Below, piece after piece: positions 1-6,971 of a DNA stretch of 64,000 bases (the stretch's first letter is position 1; each line of letters starts with the position of its first letter). The position numbers and the translations under genes were made by a program. The stretch is from the NCBI GenBank assembly GCA_023451735.1, contig JAEXYH010000057.1, positions 1-64,000 on the forward strand. The letters run 5' to 3'. The notes under the pieces were generated by a model that saw only the letters and a program-made list of their open reading frames with translations, did no database searches and was not told where the DNA came from. Source of the stretch: Pseudomonadota bacterium (GTDB lineage Bacteria; Pseudomonadota; Alphaproteobacteria; Rhizobiales; Rhizobiaceae).

Positions 1-784
1 GTTACCGGATGGGCCAGAAGCCCGCATCGAGTCAATGCAACGTTCGACCTTGTGAAACCCGATAAAGCACGATCGCTGCCCGCAGCCATCAGTGCGGACA
101 GATCCTTGAAACCCTCAAGGGACAACACCGCCAAGCTCTGCAAATTACAGATCCGTGCCCTAGCGCGGATTACTATCTGAAGTAGGCCAACCCAAAGAAA
201 TGCAGGTATTTCCTCCCCCAATCCTTCGAAAAGTTGTCTACCCCAAGTATTTAAATGATAACTTGTCACAATAATCGATTAGGAATAATAATCTCCGGCT
301 CGGACATACAAGAGACCTGAAAACCGTCCCGGATGTGAAATAACAAGACTTTCGCGTGACATGCTGAAAGCTACCGAAATGGATGAGGCTATTGCGGCTC
401 GTTTGGAGCGGTGGAAAACCGACCTCAATATGGCGCCGTCATCCGACGGACATCAGGCGTCTTCCTCTGCATTATCTCGCCATAGCAGCAGAGTCCGCGA
501 AGCAAAACGTCAGGCTCGAGTTGGGCACAGGAAGACTAGCGTAGGCGATGGCCCTGACGAGACCAACCGGTAGTCGTCAAAAACACCGGCTGATGTCAAG
601 GTGGTCATGTATTGGTGTTAGGGTCGCCATCTTCCTTCGTACGATAGCGTACCGACTGCCGCATGCGGTATCATGTATCTGGCAAAAGCGTATGCTGGTC
701 GTATCCCTGGCAACTGAAAAAGTAGGCGCTGGCGACCGAGAGTTTCCACGCGCTCCCGCCTGCATTAGAGGAGGAGCGCCGTAG
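1..784. other. Gene-poor left end
   Basis: I see no convincing gene here. The stretch around 220-310 is AT-rich compared with the rest of the window and could hold promoters. Two short overlapping open frames on the plus strand (361-573 and 548-784) lack a clear ribosome binding site and resemble no family I know, so I do not call them as genes. The end of this stretch (767-776) carries a very strong Shine-Dalgarno sequence that belongs to the next gene. Confidence 0.5.
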
Positions 785-1042
785 GTGATCCAAGCAAATC
801 TTTCATTTCCGGAACTAGATGATATTCGTGCCTCTCTGATGCGTTGGGCCGCGCACATATTGCACGCCAATCAGGCGCGGCGCGAGCTTGTGGATCGCAC
901 GCTCGCCATTGCAAGTAGTAATCCTTTCAAACTGCCGGAAGATGAGCCTGTCGATCGTGCGCTCATGTCGCTGATGCTCCGGATTGCACAATCTGATTTT
1001 CAGGTGGGTCGTACCATAAAGAGCTCTACCGAACCAGTCTAA
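785..1042 (+). CDS. Small hypothetical protein, sigma-region-2-like
   Basis: An 85-residue protein starting at GTG. The call rests on a strong purine-rich ribosome binding site (AGAGGAGGAG at 767-776), 8 nt before the start. Residues 13-45 form a helical, Leu/Ala/Arg-rich stretch (RASLMRWAAHIL then RRELVDRTLAIA) that faintly recalls region 2 of ECF sigma factors or the sigma-like domain of PhyR-type regulators. No region 4 or receiver domain is present. The sigma resemblance is inference from pattern only; the protein could equally be an unrelated small helical protein. It is followed within 10 nt by another short open frame, suggesting a small operon. Confidence 0.45.
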   Translation: MIQANLSFPELDDIRASLMRWAAHILHANQARRELVDRTLAIASSNPFKLPEDEPVDRALMSLMLRIAQSDFQVGRTIKSSTEPV

Positions 1043-1050
1043 GGGTGATT

Positions 1051-1413
1051 GTGCGCGTTCCATCCAAACCTAAGTCACGCCTTATTCACGTCCACGAATC
1101 TTGCGGAGAGAATATAGGTTCCTCAGGTATCAAGCTACCTGACATCCACCTTGCTCTTCGTAGCGTCACCTACGAGGGATTTTCTTTTAGGATCATTGCA
1201 TTGGAAGCATTTCGAAAACATCGCGATGCGATGAAAATACAAGCGGTCAAACTCCGACGAAACGCTGCAAGGGAAACTCGCATAGCTATAAGTAATTATC
1301 TTCAGTTTACCCTGTCCCCTCCTGACACATACCCTGCGGAACCTTCGGGACTATGCGCTGTTATCGGCGTGAACGGAGAGACTCGAGATGACGAGAATGG
1401 AGAACGACCCTAG
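1051..1413 (+). CDS. Hypothetical protein
   Basis: A basic protein of about 120 residues that I do not recognise. The GTG at 1051 is preferred over the GTG at 1045 because AAGGG lies five bases before it, just after the stop of the upstream small gene. The C-terminal part is rich in Pro and Gly. Its last 26 bases overlap the next small gene, which has a different reading frame. Codon use is less GC-biased than in the main operons, so this could be a recently acquired or non-coding stretch. I can assign no function. Confidence 0.25.
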   Translation: MRVPSKPKSRLIHVHESCGENIGSSGIKLPDIHLALRSVTYEGFSFRIIALEAFRKHRDAMKIQAVKLRRNAARETRIAISNYLQFTLSPPDTYPAEPSGLCAVIGVNGETRDDENGERP

Positions 1414-1561
1414 CCTACAAAACAAGAGTGAGCCGGCGCATGAGCGGAGAAAGAAGGCTTTGCTTGGTCGCGGGGCAATAATCGCTCTGGCGTCCTTCGC
1501 GGCGCTCATGGCTGGGCTTTGGCTAATGATCGTTATCTATGGGCTGATAAGCGGAAGGTGA
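1388..1561 (+). CDS. Small single-pass membrane protein
   Basis: A 57-residue protein: a charged, hydrophilic N-terminus with a basic cluster (ERRKK at residues 19-23), then one hydrophobic helix of about 25 residues (roughly 28-54, containing ALMAGLWLMIVIYG), then a short basic tail. The positive-inside rule predicts the N-terminus in the cytoplasm. It overlaps the 3' end of the preceding open frame by 26 nt and completes a run of three short unknown genes. A strong hairpin lies 90 nt after its stop. Small membrane proteins of this type are common and mostly uncharacterised in Rhizobiales; I cannot name a function. Confidence 0.45.
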   Translation: MTRMENDPSLQNKSEPAHERRKKALLGRGAIIALASFAALMAGLWLMIVIYGLISGR

Positions 1562-1651
1562 GCCCTATAAGATCGTGCAGCGGAACCTTCTGCTGCCGTT
1601 GCTGTTAATTAGCTGCCAAACCCTGTTGCGTCCGCTCCGGGGCTGGGTATC

Positions 1652-1687
1652 AGGCCCCGCTACGATCCCAAAGCCGTAGCGGGGCCT
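1652..1687 (+). terminator. Perfect 13-bp hairpin, likely terminator
   Basis: AGGCCCCGCTACG at 1652-1664 and its exact reverse complement at 1675-1687 are separated by a 10-nt loop. The stem is very GC-rich. Only a short TTG follows, so there is no classic U-tract. It lies downstream of the small membrane protein gene and upstream of the next short open frame, so a transcription end is the simplest reading. Confidence 0.55.
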
Positions 1688-1796
1688 TTGATGTCAGGGC
1701 GGTGGGCGATCTAACTCAACTCGTGTGACCCTGCCAGCTTCAAGCAAGCGTCAACCTATACAGATCGCGATGATTGCTGGGCGAAAGGGATACGAG

Positions 1797-1997
1797 ATGA
1801 CTTGGCGGCCTGCGTCTTCGTTAGCTGCGAACAAGCTAGTCTTCCTAAAGTTCGAACACCTGACGAACGCACAGTGGATAGGCTACGTAAATGCCGACGG
1901 GATCTGCGAATGGCCAGACAAAGTTAAGGGCTACCGGCCGACCGGCTGGCAGGAAACACTTACCGACATCTCCGCTGTCGCTGAATTCTGCAAGTGA
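1797..1997 (+). CDS. Hypothetical protein
   Basis: A 66-residue protein, unrecognised. The ATG at 1797 was chosen because AAGGGA lies six bases upstream; a longer version could start at the GTG at 1725 or the ATG at 1770, but neither has a ribosome binding site. The sequence is soluble-looking, with several Trp residues (TWRP, QWIGYV, CEWPD, TGWQE) and no membrane segment or signal peptide. It is convergent with the aldo/keto reductase gene, about 110 bp from that gene's 3' end. Confidence 0.35.
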   Translation: MTWRPASSLAANKLVFLKFEHLTNAQWIGYVNADGICEWPDKVKGYRPTGWQETLTDISAVAEFCK

Positions 1998-2105
1998 GGG
2001 GCGGTTCACAGATACCAGCGATGATGTCTCATTGGATGCCGGATGCTGAGGGCCAGCTGGATTACATCGACCTGCAACTTGTCAACCAGCGCGTCCATAG
2101 TTTGG

Positions 2106-3020
2106 TCAAGGTAACTTTCTGCCTCGGGCGGCTGTGAAAACAGCGTACCATTCGCCTCGTGTCCACCGGACATCGAAAGCAGCGCGTGCACCGGCAATTC
2201 TTTCCGGATTTTGCGAGCCAATGATAGGGATGATCCCGGAAGGATGGGACATCAGCCAGCTATAGGCTGCGATATAGCGTGTGACGCCCGCACGTTCTGC
2301 GACCTTATCTAGCTCTGCGGCAACATTTTCGGCTTTTTCGTCATTTGGGTTCAGCACCCTGCCGCCCCCGAGAGGCGACCACGCCAGAGGCGTAAGCCCC
2401 ATCGTCATTGCCTGATCGAGTTCGCCGTTCTCGAAGCAATCAATCCGCAAAGGGCTAATCTCCGGCTGTGTTGAAACAAGCGGATGCCCAAGAAAATGTT
2501 TAAGTGCCTGAACCTGATGTGTGGAAAAATTGGACACGCCAACCGCCCTGACCTTACCCTTGGCGATCGCATCCTGCAGGCTTCTGGCGACATCCTGCGG
2601 ATGTGCGAGTAGATCGGGCCGGTGGATTTGCCATAGGTCGATCGTATCGACTTTTAATCGGCGCAACGAGGCGTCAAGCGCATCCGTCAGATAAGAAGGG
2701 CTCTGGTCATAAGGCACACCCGGGCGGATTCCGGCCTTAGTGGCAAGCACCATGCGATTTCGCAAGGACGGATCGGCGGCGATCGCATCTCCAAGCAGCG
2801 CCTCGGCGCTCCCGAAGCCACCGGGAGCGGAGGACCCATAGATGTCTGCCGTGTCGAGAAAGTTTATCCCGGCATCCAGAACGGATGACACGAGCTGATG
2901 GACGTCTTTGAGCGAAGGGTTGCCGGATGCCAGGCGCCACATGCCCCATGCGATCGACGAAACAGTAATGCCGCTCGCTCCTAAAATTTGCTGACGGGCA
3001 CGTGCGGGGATGGTTTCCAT
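2106..3020 (-). CDS. Aldo/keto reductase
   Basis: A 304-residue cytosolic NAD(P)H-dependent oxidoreductase of the aldo/keto reductase superfamily, closest in pattern to the YdhF group. The catalytic tetrad is visible: Asp56 and Tyr61 in LDTADIYG, Lys in LATKAG, and His in WQIHRPD. The C-terminal cofactor region has IIPIIGSQNPERI and the usual WYAVF segment, so length and ends match the family. An AGGA box lies five bases before the ATG. The gene follows the FMO, RidA and DUF1028 genes on the same strand after a 138-bp gap, so it may be the last gene of that operon or have its own promoter. Substrate unknown; such enzymes reduce aldehydes or ketones, which monooxygenase chemistry could supply. 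Confidence 0.9.
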   Translation of the reverse strand: METIPARARQQILGASGITVSSIAWGMWRLASGNPSLKDVHQLVSSVLDAGINFLDTADIYGSSAPGGFGSAEALLGDAIAADPSLRNRMVLATKAGIRPGVPYDQSPSYLTDALDASLRRLKVDTIDLWQIHRPDLLAHPQDVARSLQDAIAKGKVRAVGVSNFSTHQVQALKHFLGHPLVSTQPEISPLRIDCFENGELDQAMTMGLTPLAWSPLGGGRVLNPNDEKAENVAAELDKVAERAGVTRYIAAYSWLMSHPSGIIPIIGSQNPERIAGARAAFDVRWTRGEWYAVFTAARGRKLP

Positions 3021-3158
3021 AAAATTCCTTTCAACATACGGCTGCGGCGGTTCTGAACGACAGACCAGAGTTTTAATCCCTAACTCTTGGGTAGGATCGA
3101 GGCAAAGGTCCAGACGTCATCACGAGTTTGCCCCTGCCCCCTCAGGCCGCCTCACAGG

Positions 3159-3836
3159 TCATTCGTCGCCGGGCACGCCATATGAAGGTGCGGAGAGCGG
3201 ATGAATGGCACGTGCGACGTAATCTGCGGCCTGCGGCTGGTAGACCTCCCACGCGCGCGCAACAGCCATGACCGGGCATCCCGTGTCGAGCCAGTCAATT
3301 CGCAATTCTGCATAGGGCCAGCTCTGCTCGTCAACGATCAGCAAGCCGGCTGAGCGGACAGGGCCTGCTTCGCCGCCCGCATCGATGCCTGCCTTGAGTG
3401 CCGCGATGAGGCGGTCTCCGAGAGAGCCGGGTGTTTCCTCGAACGTGTTGACCATTGCCTGTGGCACGCGGTCGTTCGCCAGTAGGTTGCCGGCGCCAAC
3501 ACATTGGCGGCCGGTTGCCGAGGTCCAGATCCCGAGTGCCTTGGGTCCGGAATGAATGGAAGTATTTCCCGTGGCGTCTATCGCAAGCAACTGACGATAA
3601 TCCGGAAACCCGTCGCTCTGACGGGCTGCAGCAACAGCGCCCACAGCCTTGGAACCCTTTGCTAGCTCCTCAAGCACTTTCGGACCAAGCGCGGGATTGG
3701 TAACGTTTTGCGTTGCGACTGCGCCGATCCCGGCTTGCGCCCATGCGCAGCGGGCGGCGACAGCCGGAGATGAAGACGAAATCGCCACGCCGAACTGGCC
3801 GGTCTCTTCGCAGCGCGCGACGATGGAGAAGGTCAT
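3159..3836 (-). CDS. DUF1028 family protein (Ntn-hydrolase-like)
   Basis: A 225-residue protein of the DUF1028 family, recognised from its N-terminus (MTFSIVARCEETGQFGVAIS), the ATQNVTNPALG segment and the GAGNLLAND motif. The family is related to N-terminal nucleophile hydrolases and often sits beside peptidases or amidases, but no reaction has been firmly assigned that I know of. The ATG at 3836 was chosen because AGGAG lies six bases upstream and family members begin at this point; an upstream in-frame extension has no such site. It follows the RidA-like gene by about 80 bp. A hydrolytic role on an amide product of the monooxygenase/RidA pathway is inference. Confidence 0.85.
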   Translation of the reverse strand: MTFSIVARCEETGQFGVAISSSSPAVAARCAWAQAGIGAVATQNVTNPALGPKVLEELAKGSKAVGAVAAARQSDGFPDYRQLLAIDATGNTSIHSGPKALGIWTSATGRQCVGAGNLLANDRVPQAMVNTFEETPGSLGDRLIAALKAGIDAGGEAGPVRSAGLLIVDEQSWPYAELRIDWLDTGCPVMAVARAWEVYQPQAADYVARAIHPLSAPSYGVPGDE

Positions 3837-3914
3837 GGGAACTCCTGTATCATGTGGGATATAGGTATGCATCTGTGACGGCCGATGAACATCGACCGCC
3901 ACCGTGTAAGGCCA

Positions 3915-4328
3915 TCAGTCGGGAATGACAGCCGTGGCGTCGATTTCAACGAGCCATTCCGGCCTTGCCAGCGCGACGACGACAAGACCAGTGCAGACCG
4001 GGGAGACGCCCTTGATGTATTCGCCCATGGTCCGGTAGACCGCCTCGCGATGGCGCACATCGGTCAGGTAGACGACCAGCTTGGTGACATGCTCCATCTT
4101 GCCGCCGGACTCTTCAACGAGCTGACGGATGTTTTGCATCACCCTGTGGGTCTGTTCGACCGGATCATGGCTTTCGATATTCTTGGCGGTATCGAGATCC
4201 TGCGGGCACTGGCCGCGCAGGAAGATCATTGTACCGCGGGCGACGACGGCCTGGCAGAGATCGTTGTCGAGCTTCTGCTCAGGGTATGTTTCCTTGGTGT
4301 TGAACTTGCGAATGCGCGTATGAACCAT
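3915..4328 (-). CDS. RidA/YjgF-family protein lacking the active-site Arg
   Basis: A 137-residue protein of the RidA (YjgF/YER057c/UK114) family of small trimeric imine/enamine hydrolases. The family pattern is clear through GTMIFLRGQC, VTKLVVYLTD and LARPEWLVEIDATAV. The start at 4328 is set by GGAG six bases upstream; longer readings run into the monooxygenase gene. The segment before the last strand reads SPVCTGLVV where true RidA proteins have Pro-x-Arg-(Thr/Ser), so the catalytic arginine is replaced by Cys. This points to an Rid subgroup without classic 2-aminoacrylate deaminase activity. It lies 43 bp after the FMO gene, in the same operon. Confidence 0.88.
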   Translation of the reverse strand: MVHTRIRKFNTKETYPEQKLDNDLCQAVVARGTMIFLRGQCPQDLDTAKNIESHDPVEQTHRVMQNIRQLVEESGGKMEHVTKLVVYLTDVRHREAVYRTMGEYIKGVSPVCTGLVVVALARPEWLVEIDATAVIPD

Positions 4329-4371
4329 TCTCTTCTCCATCGGATTGTTCATTTTGGTCGTCGCCGGATGA

Positions 4372-5622
4372 TCAGGGTTGCGGCGCGTAGGCGAGGTAAG
4401 TGTCCTGGATGAGGATATGGTCGGCCACATGCTTGGCATCGTGCCAGACGCCCCAGATGAAGCTGGAGCCGCGGCCGGATAACCACGGAAGGCCGAGGAA
4501 GTAAACACCCTTTTCGGACGAGACGCCGCGCTGGTGTTTCGGTCGGCCGGCATTGTCGAAAGCGTTAACGTTCAGCCAGCTGTAATCGGAAACGAAACCG
4601 GTGGCCCAGATGATGGTGGTAACGCCCGCCTCGCGCAGATTGAGTTCGCGCAGCGGATTGGTGACACAGTCTACCTGTGGTCCCAGCGTGCGGGCATCGG
4701 GTTCCTCCGGCAGATCGAGAGCATTGCGGGCAATAAAGGCATCCGCCTCGTCGAGCAGAGTCAGATAGTTCTGGTCGCCGCGATCGAGATTGCGGACAAG
4801 GTCATTGGCAAAGGAAAGCGATCCGTTGTCGTAGGCGCCGGTCATGCCGGCCAGCACCATGCCCTGTGCCGCCAGACGGCGGAAATCGATTGTCTTTCCG
4901 CCATGAGCGCCGCTGACGGCGATGGTGACGTGTTCCGAACCGGGGGCCTGCGCCTGCGCGTCCCATTTGCCGAGCACGCCGAGCCACCAGACGAAATCGC
5001 GGCCACGATAGGCGCGCGGTGGGCGGTCATGCGGGCCGACGGAGAGGTAGACCTTGCGGCCCGATAGCATCAATTCTTCGGCAATCTGCACGCCGGAAGA
5101 ACCGGCACCGACGACCAGAACGGCCCCATCGGCAAGCTGCGCGGGATTGCGGTAATTGCTCGAATGCATCTGCGCGACACCGGCATCCGCAGGCACGATC
5201 GGTGGAATGGAAGGCTTCTGAAATGGGCCGGTGGCGGCAACGACATTGAGGGCTTCGATGACGCCATCAGATGTTTCAACGCGGAAACCTGGCCGATCTT
5301 CAAGTCGTTCGACATTGGTGACATCAACGCCGCAGCGGATTGGTGCCTTGTGCATGGTGGCATAGGCTTCGAAATAATCGGCGACCCCTTCCTTGGGCAC
5401 GAATGAATCCGGGTGGCCCGGAAAATCCATGCCGGGAAAACGGTCGTGCCAGGCGGGGCCGTTGGCGACCAGCGAATCCCAGCGCATCGAACGCCAACGC
5501 TCGGCAATACGTCCGCGCTCGAGCACGATGTAGTCGACGCCGTTGCGGCTCAAGTGTTCGCTCATGGCAACGCCCGCCTGGCCGGCGCCAACCACCAACG
5601 TATGGATCTTTTCGACTGACAT
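4372..5622 (-). CDS. FAD-dependent monooxygenase (CzcO/FMO-like)
   Basis: A 416-residue flavoprotein of the flavin-containing monooxygenase type. It has an FAD-binding Rossmann motif at the N-terminus (GAGQAG, residues 12-17, then a Glu-Arg pair), a second NAD(P)H-binding motif (VVGAGSSGVQIAEEL) in the middle, and the ATGF motif near the C-terminus (IIWATGFVSDYSW). Such enzymes insert oxygen at N or S atoms or carry out Baeyer-Villiger reactions on small soluble substrates in the cytoplasm. It is the first gene of a minus-strand operon with the RidA-like and DUF1028 genes, and is divergent from a LysR regulator, which probably controls it. AAGGG precedes the chosen ATG. The substrate cannot be read from the sequence. 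Confidence 0.88.
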   Translation of the reverse strand: MSVEKIHTLVVGAGQAGVAMSEHLSRNGVDYIVLERGRIAERWRSMRWDSLVANGPAWHDRFPGMDFPGHPDSFVPKEGVADYFEAYATMHKAPIRCGVDVTNVERLEDRPGFRVETSDGVIEALNVVAATGPFQKPSIPPIVPADAGVAQMHSSNYRNPAQLADGAVLVVGAGSSGVQIAEELMLSGRKVYLSVGPHDRPPRAYRGRDFVWWLGVLGKWDAQAQAPGSEHVTIAVSGAHGGKTIDFRRLAAQGMVLAGMTGAYDNGSLSFANDLVRNLDRGDQNYLTLLDEADAFIARNALDLPEEPDARTLGPQVDCVTNPLRELNLREAGVTTIIWATGFVSDYSWLNVNAFDNAGRPKHQRGVSSEKGVYFLGLPWLSGRGSSFIWGVWHDAKHVADHILIQDTYLAYAPQP

Positions 5623-5896
5623 TCATTCGCCCTTCTTTATTTCGCAACGACCCGCCGTTCAGCGGTGAGCTATCGTTCCGGTCTAGCGAAGGCTTGGCAT
5701 TCGGAAAATTATGATTTGCTGCAGCACTGGTTAGGATTGCCGAAAGCAGGGCGGGTGCGGCCAGATGAGGTTGGTTTGCTGCGGAAATGTTTACATTTTA
5801 GCAAAGCACAAATATTAGGACTGCCGTCCGGCGCCTCGTTTTGACACGGGCATATCCGTCCGCCTTGAGGCGTGACTTTCGGCATCAGGGCCTCAC
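5623..5896. promoter_or_regulatory. Divergent promoter region, candidate LysR operators
   Basis: This 274-bp gap separates the divergent FMO and LysR genes, the classic place for a LysR-type regulator to bind. Two symmetrical elements stand out: TTTGCT at 5775-5780 with AGCAAA at 5800-5805 (an interrupted palindrome), and the palindrome TGCTGCAGCA at 5717-5726, which shares its TTTGCTGC flank with the first. The sequence around 5785-5815 is AT-rich. No experiment supports binding; the assignment rests on position and symmetry. Confidence 0.4.
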
Positions 5897-6850
5897 ATGC
5901 GTTTCACACTGCGGCAGCTCGAATACTTCATCGCCACGGCAGAGGCCGGTTCGATCACGCTTGCATCGGATCGGATCCGTGTTTCGCAGCCATCCATCTC
6001 GACGGCTATCTCGCAGCTGGAAATCGAGCTGAATACCCAGCTTTTCCTGCGTCGCCATGCACAGGGCCTGTCGCTGACGCCGGCCGGCCAGAAACTTTTG
6101 CTGCAGGCGAAGGCGGTGATCGAGCAGGTGCAGAACCTCTATACCGCGGCGTCGGAAGCAACGGACCAGATCCGCGGAACCCTGTCGCTCGGCTGCCTTC
6201 TCACCTTTGCGCCGATGTTGCTGCCGGAAGTAAGCCAGAGTTTCAAGGCGGCCTATCCGGGCGTCACCGTCAGGCCAACTGTCGCCGACCACCGGACGCT
6301 GCTGACGCGTCTGGAGCGCGCCGAACTGGATATCGCGCTCTCCTACGATTTGTCGGTGCCGGAGGGATTTGAGTTCACGCCGTTGGCGGAGCTTCCGCCC
6401 TATGTTCAGGTGGCAGAAACAGATCCACTGGCCGAGCGCTCTGCGATTTCGCTGGCCGAATTGCAGGAGCATGAATTCATCCTGCTCGATCTGCCTCTGT
6501 CGCGCGATTATTTCCTCGGCCTGTTTGCCGCCGCCGGCGTCAGCCCGAATATCGTCGCACAGATCCAGCATCAGGAAGTCATCCGCACGATGGTGGCCAG
6601 CCGTTATGGTTATACGCTCGCCAATGTCCGGCCGAAGAACAAGGCCGCACTGGACGGAAGACGGCTTGTCAGCCTGCGCCTGTCGGGAGAGCACCGGCCG
6701 ATGCGTATCGGTCTGATCCGTGTCGGCCAGCAGGTTTCGACGCGCATGGTGCGGACGTTCGAAGAGCATTGCAGCAACCTCATTTCCGACAGTTATGTGC
6801 CGGGCATGGAGGCGCCGATCCTCAACCTGCGCCGGACTGGTCAGGCCTAG
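5897..6850 (+). CDS. LysR-family transcriptional regulator
   Basis: A 317-residue LysR-type regulator. The N-terminal winged helix-turn-helix is obvious (FTLRQLEYFIATAEAGSITLA, then RVSQPSISTAISQLE), followed by the linker helix and a periplasmic-binding-protein-like effector domain (from about residue 90, LSLGCLLTFAPMLLP). It sits between two divergent catabolic gene sets: FMO/RidA/DUF1028 upstream and, on its own strand 121 bp downstream, the GH3 glucosidase operon. It is therefore the likely inducer-responsive activator of one or both. It has the usual family length with no truncation. Confidence 0.92.
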   Translation: MRFTLRQLEYFIATAEAGSITLASDRIRVSQPSISTAISQLEIELNTQLFLRRHAQGLSLTPAGQKLLLQAKAVIEQVQNLYTAASEATDQIRGTLSLGCLLTFAPMLLPEVSQSFKAAYPGVTVRPTVADHRTLLTRLERAELDIALSYDLSVPEGFEFTPLAELPPYVQVAETDPLAERSAISLAELQEHEFILLDLPLSRDYFLGLFAAAGVSPNIVAQIQHQEVIRTMVASRYGYTLANVRPKNKAALDGRRLVSLRLSGEHRPMRIGLIRVGQQVSTRMVRTFEEHCSNLISDSYVPGMEAPILNLRRTGQA

Positions 6851-6971
6851 GCTCGCTTTTTTCAAAGCATCACTTCTGAATATCTTATTTTGATTTTTGT
6901 TCAGTGGCTGACAGTGTGCGCGCCAAACGCCGCCTGACCAGTGCGGTGAGTGCCGCATCACGGAGTCGAGA

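Noticed and set aside
4329..4553. A longer N-terminus for the RidA-like protein
   Set aside because: The extension overlaps the FMO gene, has low-complexity composition, and the GGAG site fits the ATG at 4328.
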